A stretch of DNA of 64,000 nt. Source: Achromobacter marplatensis (lineage in GTDB: Bacteria > Pseudomonadota > Gammaproteobacteria > Burkholderiales > Burkholderiaceae_B). The DNA is taken from NCBI RefSeq assembly GCF_002209535.1, contig NZ_NJIG01000001.1, forward strand, positions 496,001 through 560,000, written 5' to 3'. The position numbers and the translations under genes were made by a program. The notes beneath the pieces were generated by a model. That model had not been told where the DNA came from. It searched no databases and saw only the letters and a program-made list of their open reading frames with translations. Of this stretch, positions 52,925 through 60,574 are shown piece after piece (within the stretch, counting starts at the first letter, position 1; each line of letters begins with the position of its first letter).

Positions 52925-52940
52925 AGGCACGGCGCTTGCT
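52925..52940 (+). promoter_or_regulatory. Sigma-54 promoter of the 53032 gene
   Basis: AGGCACGGCGCTTGCT, predicted start 52951. Divergent from the topoisomerase promoter with 34 bases between GG elements, the same as the SDR/csbD pair. Confidence 0.8.
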
Positions 52941-53031
52941 GAGGCAATCGGCAGCAACAACATCAGCGAACCGATCGTTGCGGGCCGGGGCCAACCTCCC
53001 GTCCCGGCAAGGATCCTTACAGGAGAGTGCC

Positions 53032-53193
53032 ATGCAACCCACCTTACAGCTACACGTGCCGCCCAAGCCCGATCCGATCCCGCCGGGATCGCCGCCCGGG
53101 GATCTGCCGGTAGAACCCGATACGGACGAACCGGAAGTCGATCTGCCGCCGCTTTCGCCGCCGATCAGGGAAATCGACCCTCCCAAACGCTGA
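53032..53193 (+). CDS. Very small Pro/Asp-rich protein
   Basis: A 53-residue protein, one-third proline, with acidic PDTDEPEVDLPPLSPP-type repeats (PVEPDTDEPEVDLPP). Disordered; no family recognised. AGGAGAG precedes ATG 53032. Short, so some doubt, but the promoter, ribosome site and codon use agree. Probably co-transcribed with the DUF3309 gene 49 bases downstream. Confidence 0.7.
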   Translation: MQPTLQLHVPPKPDPIPPGSPPGDLPVEPDTDEPEVDLPPLSPPIREIDPPKR

Positions 53194-53242
53194 TGCCCGC
53201 ATGCCGCTGAACAATTCGAATCAATAACGACGAGGAGTCATC

Positions 53243-53395
53243 ATGTCGACCATTCTGCTGATCATTCTGATCCTGCTGCTTATCGGTGCCGTGCCCGCGT
53301 GGCCGCACAGTAAGGGCTGGGGCTATTACCCCAGCGGCTTGCTGGGCATTGTCGTGATCGTGCTGATCGTGATGTTGCTGATGGGACGGATATAA
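53243..53395 (+). CDS. DUF3309 membrane miniprotein
   Basis: A 50-residue protein with two hydrophobic helices around the conserved WPHSKGWGYYPSG turn, which is the DUF3309 hallmark. GAGGAG lies before the ATG. The family is widespread in proteobacteria, of unknown function and often found among stress genes. It is followed by a terminator, so it ends the unit that starts with the 53032 gene. Confidence 0.9.
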   Translation: MSTILLIILILLLIGAVPAWPHSKGWGYYPSGLLGIVVIVLIVMLLMGRI

Positions 53396-53397
53396 CG

Positions 53398-53445
53398 CCG
53401 AGGGCCGGCTGAGCGCCCCGCGGCGCCGGCCGGCCCTCGGTTTTT
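53398..53445 (+). terminator. Rho-independent terminator after the DUF3309 gene
   Basis: An 11-bp stem, CCGAGGGCCGG / CCGGCCCTCGG, followed by five T residues. Confidence 0.88.
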
Positions 53446-53547
53446 CCGGGAATGGCCGTCCCTTGGACGGCTGGTAGCGCGGGTACGTGGCAAGGCGTAA
53501 GATTTCCCCGCCTTTTCGCAGCCATCCGCCTATCCGGCAACGCCTCC

Positions 53548-54504
53548 ATGACCATTCCCTTATTGATTTTGATCGACAGCGTGCAGGGTTTCCTGCCCGC
53601 GATTGAAGGCCACGGCTTTCAAGCCATCTATGCGCCGACGGCGCAAGCCCGCGCGCAAGCCATCCAGGACCATGCCCAGGACATCCGCATCGTGCTGACG
53701 CGCGGCGCGACCGGGTTGCGCGCCGATGAAATGGCGGCCTTGCCGAAACTTGAACTGGTCTGTTCGCTTGGAGTGGGCTTCGAGAACATTGATCTGGCCG
53801 CGGCTGCGTCGCGCGGCATCATCGTTACCAACGGCCCGGGCGCCAACGCGGTGTCGGTGGCCGACCACGCGATGGCGCTATTGTTGGGCGTCGCGCGCCA
53901 TCTGCCTCAAGCGGACGCCTGGGTGCGGCAAGGGCACTGGAGCGGCTTCATGGGCCCGCAAGTGTCGGGCAAGCGCCTGGGCATTCTTGGCCTGGGTACC
54001 ATCGGGCTTGAAATCGCCAAGCGTGGCGCCAACGGATTCGGCATGAGCGTCGGTTACTACAATCGTCGCGCGCGGCCCGAAACCGGGTACACCTATTTCG
54101 ACACGCCGCGCGCCCTGGCCGCGGCTTCCGACTTCCTGGTGGTGGCCACTCCTGGGGGAGCGGGCACCCGCCATCTGGTGAACGCCGAGGTACTCGACGC
54201 ATTGGGCCCCGACGGCTATCTGGTGAACATTGCGCGCGGCAGCGTGGTGGATACCGCTGCGCTTATCGCCGCGCTGGCTGAAAAGCGCATCGCAGGTGCC
54301 GGGCTGGATGTGGTGGATGGTGAACCGCTAGTGCCGGATGCCTTGAAGCAACTGGGCAATGTGGTGCTGACGCCGCATAGCGCCGGCCGTTCACCCGAGG
54401 CGGTGGCGGCGACCGTGGCGCTGTTCCTGCGGAACGCCACGGCGCATTTCAGCGGCAAGCCCGTGTTGACGCCGGTGGTGGAGGCGCAAGCCGAAGCGGC
54501 CTAG
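53548..54504 (+). CDS. D-2-hydroxyacid dehydrogenase (NAD-dependent)
   Basis: A 318-residue dehydrogenase of the 2-hydroxyacid family. The NAD motif GLGTIG, catalytic arginine (VNIARGSVVD), glutamate (DVVDGEP) and histidine (LTPHSAG) are all present. It resembles glyoxylate/hydroxypyruvate reductases and hydroxyphenylpyruvate-type enzymes. Start is ATG 53548 (MTIPLL); the longer frame to 53452 crosses the upstream terminator. Substrate unknown. Confidence 0.9.
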   Translation: MTIPLLILIDSVQGFLPAIEGHGFQAIYAPTAQARAQAIQDHAQDIRIVLTRGATGLRADEMAALPKLELVCSLGVGFENIDLAAAASRGIIVTNGPGANAVSVADHAMALLLGVARHLPQADAWVRQGHWSGFMGPQVSGKRLGILGLGTIGLEIAKRGANGFGMSVGYYNRRARPETGYTYFDTPRALAAASDFLVVATPGGAGTRHLVNAEVLDALGPDGYLVNIARGSVVDTAALIAALAEKRIAGAGLDVVDGEPLVPDALKQLGNVVLTPHSAGRSPEAVAATVALFLRNATAHFSGKPVLTPVVEAQAEAA

Positions 54505-54512
54505 CCGCGTGC

Positions 54513-55349
54513 CTAGTGCGAGAACATGATCGGGACGGTCATGCTTTTCAGGATGGACGCGGTGGCGCCGCCCATCGCCCATTGACGCAGCTTGCTGTGG
54601 CCATAGGCGCCCATCACGATCATGTCCGCGCTATGGTCGGCGGCGGCATTCAGGATGGTGCTGCCCACGCCAACGCCCTTGATGTCGCGGCGCACGTGGT
54701 CCGGGGCAGGCATGCCATGGGCGACGCAATACGTGGCCAGGTCTTCAAACGGCGTGGCTTCGTCTTTCTGCGAGGATCCGCCTTCGTCCATGGTCAGCGC
54801 GATCAGGTGCGACGACAGGCGCAGCGCCGGCGTGGCGTCGCCCAGGGCGCGCGCGGCTTCGCGGCTACCGTCCCAGCAGAAGAGCACGCGGTCGCCCACG
54901 GTGAGGAAATCGCCGCTGGAGGGCAGCACCAGTACAGGGCGACCGGCCGTCAGCAACATCTGCTCGACGAATTCGGATTCATGCGCGGCTTCGACATCGT
55001 CGCGGTTGAACTGGCTGACGATGACGAGATCGCTGGTGCGGGCATGCAGCGCCACGCAGACGCTGGGCGCGGTGTCTCCGGCGCGCACGACCGCCGGAAC
55101 ATCGGCCGCTGCGGCCGTTTCCAAGAAAGCGTTCTGCACCGCGGCGCGGTTCTGCGCCTGCAGTTCCTTCATGACATTCAGCGTACGGGACATCAACACG
55201 GATTCGCCGTAGTAATACTGGGGCGGCGCCGCGCTGGCGTAGATGCCGACCAGTTCGGCCTTGTGGCGTTTGGCTAGCGACAGCGCCAGCCGGGTGCGGC
55301 GTTCGCAGTCGAATCCGTGGTCCAGGTGTACGGCAATGCGGCGATACAT
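54513..55349 (-). CDS. Tandem-domain universal stress protein
   Basis: A 278-residue cytosolic protein with two UspA-type domains; the second contains the ATP-type motif near VMGAYGHSKLRQWAMGGATASIL. Large tandem Usps in beta-proteobacteria are often induced by low oxygen. A perfect FNR/ANR box lies 61 bases upstream of the start, supporting that. It converges on the hydroxyacid dehydrogenase gene with an 8-base gap. Confidence 0.91.
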   Translation of the reverse strand: MYRRIAVHLDHGFDCERRTRLALSLAKRHKAELVGIYASAAPPQYYYGESVLMSRTLNVMKELQAQNRAAVQNAFLETAAAADVPAVVRAGDTAPSVCVALHARTSDLVIVSQFNRDDVEAAHESEFVEQMLLTAGRPVLVLPSSGDFLTVGDRVLFCWDGSREAARALGDATPALRLSSHLIALTMDEGGSSQKDEATPFEDLATYCVAHGMPAPDHVRRDIKGVGVGSTILNAAADHSADMIVMGAYGHSKLRQWAMGGATASILKSMTVPIMFSH

Positions 55350-55409
55350 GCGGGTCTCCTCAGTAAGCGTCCCATAGCGACATGGTTACGCTTTCCGAGG
55401 GGCCGGCCC

Positions 55410-55423
55410 TTGATGCGCATCAA
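55410..55423. promoter_or_regulatory. FNR/ANR box upstream of the universal stress protein gene
   Basis: TTGAT-GCGC-ATCAA is an exact match to the FNR/ANR consensus TTGAT-N4-ATCAA. Centred at 55416.5, it would sit near -41.5 if transcription starts about 55375. Confidence 0.78.
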
Positions 55424-55478
55424 GCGGCGTTCAGATACCCGGATTCGGCGCAAAGACGGCCCGTGGGCCGGTTGCGGC

Positions 55479-57617
55479 CTATTGGGGTGGATCTTTTTCG
55501 ATGCGGTCGCGCAATTGGCGCACTTGGCGTGCCTGCTGGGCGATGCGGTCCAGCGGCTCGGCCAAGGCCGGGTCGGCGGCGGCGACGGCGGCCGGCACGG
55601 CCCATTGGCGGGGAGGCAGGTCCGCCCCGTGATCCTGCGGATGCAGCGCGTGGGCCAGCACCAGGCCGTAGTCGCGCAGGGCAGCCGCCGCAGGCGCTTC
55701 GGCAGGTAGGGCGGGCTGGATCTCCAGCACCGTGCCGGCTGCCGTGATACGCCGCATGGCGTTCAGCAGGTTCACCGCGGTGTCGACGTTGCGCTCGCGG
55801 TGCACGGGATTCTGTTGCAGGCGCTGCAGTGAGGCCTCGGCATTATCGGCCGACAGGCAGGCTTGGCGGCGCAAGGCGACGATGCTGCTTTCGCCCGGCA
55901 GCGAGGCCTCGCCGCTTTTTTGCCGTGTCAGCGCCAGCGCATACGCGGCGTGCCGGTCCAGTGCCCGTGTCAGGGCGCCGGCCAATTGCCGCGGCTCTTT
56001 TTCCGGCCACACCAGAAAGCCCACCAGCAGCGCCAGGATGCCGCCCAGCACGCTGTTGAAGGCCCGCAAAGCTGCCAGCGTGGGCTCATAGATTTCCGGT
56101 TGCTGGATATGGCTGACCAGCACGAACTGCGACGTCAGGAAGAAGGTGAACAGCGCGTAATGGATGGTGCGCGCGGCGAAGGTGCCCAACGCAATGGGCA
56201 GCACGGCGAGCGCCACCGACAGCGGCGTACTCAACAGCAGGCCCAGCAGCGATGCGCCGATGGCGCCGGCGACGCTGCCGGTGACGCGTTCGAGGGTACG
56301 TTGCCACGTGGTGGCGAAATAGGGCTGCAGGATGAAGACCAGCGTCAGCGACATCCAATAACCATGGTTGACGGCGAATGTCTTGGACAAGGCCACGGCG
56401 ATGGTGGCGCCGACGCCCACGCGCAAGGCGTGGCGGAAGGCATCGGATTCCACCCCCAGGTTCTGGCGCAGTGTGCGCCAGGCCTGCCGTGCGCGAGACG
56501 TCCCGCGACCTTGCTGGGCGGGCGCGGCAGGCGCACCGCCCTGGTCGAACAGCGCTTGCGTGACGGCTTGTGCGGTGTGCAGCAGGCGGTCCAGCACGGG
56601 CACCATCGTGGCCAGATCGGGCGCATAGGCCATGGCGCCGCCGCGCAGGTCATGCAGGCCGGCGCCATAGTGGGCCAGTCGCTCGCGCAGGCATTGCGCC
56701 TGTTTGGGGTCGCTGACGTCCGAGGTGCTGGCAATCGCGTTGCACACGCTGGCGTAGCGGTGCAGCGCATGCGACAGGTGTGCGCCGGCGCTGCGGCCCA
56801 GCCATTGCGGCGCGTGGGATTCCAGCAGGTCGGCGCAGGCGACCAGCGCAATGAAACTGTCTTCGGCGCTGTCCAGCAAGTAGGTCAGCTGATTGGCGCG
56901 CGCGCGGCGGGAAGGGCGCGAGTCCTGCACTTCGCGGATACGGACGCGGGCGGCTTCCAAGGCGGCGCGCTGGGCGCTGCGCTGCGGCTTGGTGACGGCA
57001 GTCCACGCTTGGGGGCCGGCTGCCGGGGTCAGGCCCGAATACATGCGTGCCAGCGCATCGGCAAAGTCCGCCAGCCCGCGGTAGCAATGCGCGACCGCGT
57101 GCGTGGCGTCCTTCCAGGGCCGGCGGCGCCATACCAGCGCGGTCATCAGAATGGCCCAGACGGCACCCGCCAGGAAGAAAAGGGTGTACGACAGGCTTTC
57201 GGTCAGCGTGGGCGCCGGCAATTCGGCGGCGACGACGAAGCCGGCAGACAGCAAGGTGCCGACGATGGCCGCCGCCGGCCCCAGCACGCGCAGCAAGCCG
57301 CCGAACGTGCAGCAGATAAACGTCAGCGGCAGCAGCAGCCACAGATGGCTGGCGCTAGCGCTGGCAAGGAAACAGAAGAGGCCGCCGATCAGGCCCAGCG
57401 CCAGCATGGAGCCGGCACGTTGTCGCAAGGGGCCGCCAGGATCGCCGAAGCAGGCCCAGAATGCAGCAATCGCGGTCCAGCCCAGGCGGGGTTCGTGCAC
57501 GAGCACGGCCAGGATCACGGGTGCCGCGCTGATGGCGGCGGCTTGCAGCGCATCCAGCCACAAGACATTGCGCAAGGAAGCGCGCCAGCGGGTAAGCAAA
57601 TTCGTCACGCTATTCAT
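55479..57617 (-). CDS. FUSC-family inner-membrane protein (YccS-like)
   Basis: A 712-residue protein with two blocks of membrane helices (about residues 20-170 and 395-530), each followed by a cytoplasmic domain. It resembles the fusaric acid resistance/YccS/AaeB group of efflux-type proteins. Start is ATG 57617. It lies upstream of the Usp gene on the same strand, 129 bases away. Substrate unknown. Confidence 0.88.
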   Translation of the reverse strand: MNSVTNLLTRWRASLRNVLWLDALQAAAISAAPVILAVLVHEPRLGWTAIAAFWACFGDPGGPLRQRAGSMLALGLIGGLFCFLASASASHLWLLLPLTFICCTFGGLLRVLGPAAAIVGTLLSAGFVVAAELPAPTLTESLSYTLFFLAGAVWAILMTALVWRRRPWKDATHAVAHCYRGLADFADALARMYSGLTPAAGPQAWTAVTKPQRSAQRAALEAARVRIREVQDSRPSRRARANQLTYLLDSAEDSFIALVACADLLESHAPQWLGRSAGAHLSHALHRYASVCNAIASTSDVSDPKQAQCLRERLAHYGAGLHDLRGGAMAYAPDLATMVPVLDRLLHTAQAVTQALFDQGGAPAAPAQQGRGTSRARQAWRTLRQNLGVESDAFRHALRVGVGATIAVALSKTFAVNHGYWMSLTLVFILQPYFATTWQRTLERVTGSVAGAIGASLLGLLLSTPLSVALAVLPIALGTFAARTIHYALFTFFLTSQFVLVSHIQQPEIYEPTLAALRAFNSVLGGILALLVGFLVWPEKEPRQLAGALTRALDRHAAYALALTRQKSGEASLPGESSIVALRRQACLSADNAEASLQRLQQNPVHRERNVDTAVNLLNAMRRITAAGTVLEIQPALPAEAPAAAALRDYGLVLAHALHPQDHGADLPPRQWAVPAAVAAADPALAEPLDRIAQQARQVRQLRDRIEKDPPQ

Positions 57618-57957
57618 CAAGCTGCAGTAGGACCCGAAGGCCGAAAGACGCAAACCCTACCATGTCGACAAGGCGGTTTTATCGGCCTCGCCATCGTCGT
57701 CCACGGGATGTCAGGTGCATGAATTCGGATGGGTCCACACAAATGGTTTCATTTGTGCGACTTTACTGCCTCTTGAACGCAAATTTGCCTGGAACAATTG
57801 CTCGAAATCGCATAAAAAAACATTTGGCAGTTCAATGCGCCGGAAATTACGGCCGGCGCATCGCGGTAAGCCGATAGTGAATACTCATGTCCCAATGTGC
57901 CTCTTTCTGCGCCCGGACAGCGCAGGCCTTACCCAGGGGCACGCGAGGAGCGTAGAC
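57618..57957. other. 340-bp intergenic region between the FUSC and EAL genes
   Basis: AT-rich relative to neighbours and without a credible gene. It contains a short inverted repeat at 57738-57757 and a GAGGAG ribosome site just before the EAL gene. Confidence 0.6.
57738..57757. promoter_or_regulatory. Inverted repeat CACAAATG-GTTT-CATTTGTG
   Basis: A perfect 8-bp inverted repeat around GTTT in the AT-rich region upstream of the EAL gene; could be an operator for one of the flanking genes or a hairpin. Confidence 0.5.
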
Positions 57958-58869
57958 ATGACGCCCAATCACGAGGCTTCCACAAGCTCGGTGGTCAGCG
58001 ACGAAGAAATCGCGGCCATGGTGGCAGGAAAGGATGGCCTGCGGGTGCTGTTGCAGCCGCAGGTGGACCTGATGACAGGCAGGATCGTATCCGCCGAAGC
58101 ACTGGCGCGATGGCAGCATCCTCGCCTGGGTGTCGTCATGCCTGCCGAATTCATTCCTGCGATCAACCGCATGGGGTTGGACAAGCTGCTGTTCGAGCGA
58201 GTCTGCCTGCGCGTGATCGATATATTGCTGACGATGCGGCGAGCGGGCATTGCGGTGCCGGTCGCCATCAACGCGCCCGCGTCGACGCTATCCGACGATA
58301 GCGCCGTGGATTTCCTGCTGGATCTCATCTACGCCGCCGAGCTGCCGGCTTCGCTGGTCCGGGTCGAGCTGACCGAAGACCAGCCCATCCGCGAGCTGGA
58401 TGTCTTGCGCGCGTCGTTGATGAAACTGGAGGACGCGGGTTGCGAGGTCAGCCTGGACGACTTCGGCACGGGCCATGCCTCGCTGAAGTTGCTATCGGCC
58501 ATTCCCTTGTCCGAAGTGAAGATCGACCAGTATTTCGTGACGCGCATGCGGCGCAGTGCCGTGGCGTTTGAAGTGCTGCGCACTGCCGCGGAACTGGCCA
58601 CGCGATTGGGCTGGCGCGTCGTGGCCGAAGGGGTGGAAAACGTGGCCGACATCCCCGCCTTGCGGGCGGCTGGCTGCCGCTATGGGCAAGGTTTCGCGCT
58701 TGGGCGTCCGATGCCCCTGGACGCCCTGATGGTACGGCTGCGCACCCAGCGTGACGGCGGCGAACCCCTGGCCGCGCCTGCCAATTACGCGTCGTCCTGG
58801 ATCGAGGCCTTTGATGGCGGCGCCAAAGAGACCGAACCGGCTTTCCCGGCCCGCGTCATCACGCAGTAG
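57958..58869 (+). CDS. EAL-domain c-di-GMP phosphodiesterase
   Basis: A 303-residue, stand-alone EAL protein. Catalytic residues are intact: AEALARW, INAPASTL, VELTED, LDDFGTG, VKIDQYF and AEGVE. It resembles the EAL half of the REC-EAL protein at 31191-32411, including the unusual VLLQPQ start and RVELTED phrasing, so the two may be paralogues. Start is ATG 57958 with GAGGAG; a long 5' frame is unsupported. Confidence 0.9.
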   Translation: MTPNHEASTSSVVSDEEIAAMVAGKDGLRVLLQPQVDLMTGRIVSAEALARWQHPRLGVVMPAEFIPAINRMGLDKLLFERVCLRVIDILLTMRRAGIAVPVAINAPASTLSDDSAVDFLLDLIYAAELPASLVRVELTEDQPIRELDVLRASLMKLEDAGCEVSLDDFGTGHASLKLLSAIPLSEVKIDQYFVTRMRRSAVAFEVLRTAAELATRLGWRVVAEGVENVADIPALRAAGCRYGQGFALGRPMPLDALMVRLRTQRDGGEPLAAPANYASSWIEAFDGGAKETEPAFPARVITQ

Positions 58870-58982
58870 CGCTCGCAGGCGCGTTGCCGCTTGCGCAATT
58901 TCTTCCAGCAGGGCCAGGACTTACCGGTCAAAAAAATGGGGACTACGATTTGCTTCTCCAGAATCCTGTCGCTACGGCCGTT

Positions 58983-58998
58983 GGGCACGCCAGTTGCT
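58983..58998 (+). promoter_or_regulatory. Sigma-54 promoter of the 59044 gene
   Basis: GGGCACGCCAGTTGCT, predicted start 59009, 35 bases before the ATG. Confidence 0.8.
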
Positions 58999-59043
58999 AC
59001 TCCTGATGTAGCGGAGCCTTTTCCGCCTATCAGGAGACTTGTA

Positions 59044-59226
59044 ATGTCCAATCAGAATCAGCCAGACCAGCAAAAGCAGCCGCAAAAGCAACAGGCCCAG
59101 GAAAACCCCAAGGACCGCAATCAGTCGCCCGGCCAGCAGCCTGGCCAATCTGGCCAGAATGCCGATCGAGGCCAGGGCCAGCAGGGCGGCCAGCAACCCG
59201 GGCAGCCCGGCAAGCCGCAGCGCTGA
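59044..59226 (+). CDS. Small Gln/Pro/Gly-rich disordered protein
   Basis: A 60-residue protein of which over a third is glutamine, with Pro, Gly, Asn and Lys making up most of the rest; no hydrophobic core. No family recognised. AGGAG precedes the ATG. A distant member, by promoter and style, of the small disordered proteins at 47757, 51530 and 53032. Confidence 0.78.
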   Translation: MSNQNQPDQQKQPQKQQAQENPKDRNQSPGQQPGQSGQNADRGQGQQGGQQPGQPGKPQR

Positions 59227-59271
59227 CCCCCTGATCGCGCATTGAGTCCGCAAGCCGGCAGCGCGAATTCC

Positions 59272-59313
59272 AACGGCCCCGTCCGCGCTTTCAATGGCGT
59301 GGACGGGGCCGTT
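59272..59313 (+). terminator. Hairpin after the 59044 gene
   Basis: A perfect 13-bp stem, AACGGCCCCGTCC with its complement, around a 16-base loop, followed by only a short T-run. Likely terminator. Confidence 0.6.
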
Positions 59314-59458
59314 TGCGCGAAGGGGACATAAGCTGCATCATCCATTTCGTCCATTGAATAATGGCGCCGTATCGCTGACCATCCCGGGTGAGGCCTGCAG
59401 TTTGACGCTGCGCGATGCGCAGTCTGCGTCCCCCCGGCATCACGAAACAGGAACCGCA

Positions 59459-60562
59459 ATGAGCTTGAACGCCGCCGCGCCGCGCCGGAGATCGGCCTTG
59501 GGCACCACTCTTGCCGTGCTGCTTGTCCTTGCCGCGTTGGCCGGGGTGCTGGCGTTTGCCGCCACCCGCATCGCCGAACAGCGGATTTCAAGCATGCTGG
59601 GGCCCCGGGGCCAGGTAGGCAACGTGCAGGTCGGCTGGCGGCAGGTCGTGCTGACTGATGTGAAGGTGTCCGGCGCCCCGGGCCAAGCGGGCGCAAGCGC
59701 CAAACGCGTTGTGCTGGAACCGGAATGGTCGGCCTTTTTGCGCCATGAGGCCGTATTCGACGCCGTCGTGGTCGAAGGCTTCGATTTTGCGGTCGTGCGC
59801 GGCGCCGATGGCGAAATGCAGATTGCCCCTGCCTTGCAAGCGGCGCTGCACGCAGGCGCCGGCGGCGACGGCAAATCGCGCGCAGATCGCACGATCCGTG
59901 TCGCGGAGCTGATCCTGCGTGACGGCCGGCTGGATTTCGAGGACGCCGCGGTGTCCAAGCCGTCGCATCGCATTCCATTCAAGAACGTTCAGGCCCGCTT
60001 GAGCCCGTTGTCGGTCCCGGGGGATGGCACGCACAGCGATATGGAGTTCAGCGGCACCTTGGAAGAGAACCGCAATGGGGAGTCGACCGTGCGCGCGCAG
60101 GGCTGGTTGCAAGTCGGCGGGACGGACGCCGACATGAAAGTGGCCGTGCGCAATATGGACATCCGGCACGCCGCGCCTTACCTGTCGGAAAAGGACGCGG
60201 GGTCGCTGACTGGCGGTGCGATGGATCTGGATATGAATACCACCATCGCCAAGCGCGAATTGCAGGCCTCGGGCACCGTCGCGCTGCGTGACCTTAAGTT
60301 CAGCGGCGACGGCACCCTGTTTTCGTTGCCGCGCAAGGCGGTGCTGGCCGCCATGAAAGACAAGACCGGCGCCTTGCGCTTCCAGTTCAAACTTCAAGGC
60401 AGCCTGGACAATCCCAAGTTCTCGGTCCGACGGGGCTTTGCCGCACAGGTGGCGCAAGGCTTTGGCCGCGCCATCGGCGTGGGCGCGGAAGGCGCGGCCG
60501 AAGGCGTGACTGGCGCCGTCAAGGAATTGGGCAACGCCTTGTCGGACTTGCTCAGCCCTTAA
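59459..60562 (+). CDS. AsmA-like DUF748 protein
   Basis: A 367-residue protein with one N-terminal membrane helix (about 15-38) and a periplasmic part rich in beta strands; RIAEQRISSMLGPRG and the FKNVQARLSPL block match the DUF748/AsmA-like group. Such proteins span or line the periplasm and may move lipids. Start is ATG 59459 (MSLNAAAP). The C-terminus is glycine/alanine rich. It converges on the TonB receptor gene with a 12-base gap. Confidence 0.83.
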   Translation: MSLNAAAPRRRSALGTTLAVLLVLAALAGVLAFAATRIAEQRISSMLGPRGQVGNVQVGWRQVVLTDVKVSGAPGQAGASAKRVVLEPEWSAFLRHEAVFDAVVVEGFDFAVVRGADGEMQIAPALQAALHAGAGGDGKSRADRTIRVAELILRDGRLDFEDAAVSKPSHRIPFKNVQARLSPLSVPGDGTHSDMEFSGTLEENRNGESTVRAQGWLQVGGTDADMKVAVRNMDIRHAAPYLSEKDAGSLTGGAMDLDMNTTIAKRELQASGTVALRDLKFSGDGTLFSLPRKAVLAAMKDKTGALRFQFKLQGSLDNPKFSVRRGFAAQVAQGFGRAIGVGAEGAAEGVTGAVKELGNALSDLLSP

Positions 60563-60574
60563 TGCGCCCCTGCC

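Noticed and set aside
55420..55435. A sigma-54 promoter upstream of the Usp gene (minus strand TGAACGCCGCTTGAT)
   Set aside because: The -12 element reads TTGA, not TTGC, and the -24 GG is absent; the overlapping FNR box explains the sequence better.
55863..57722. A 619-residue open frame on the plus strand
   Set aside because: Antisense to the FUSC gene, dominated by Gln, Gly, Arg and His; a composition shadow.
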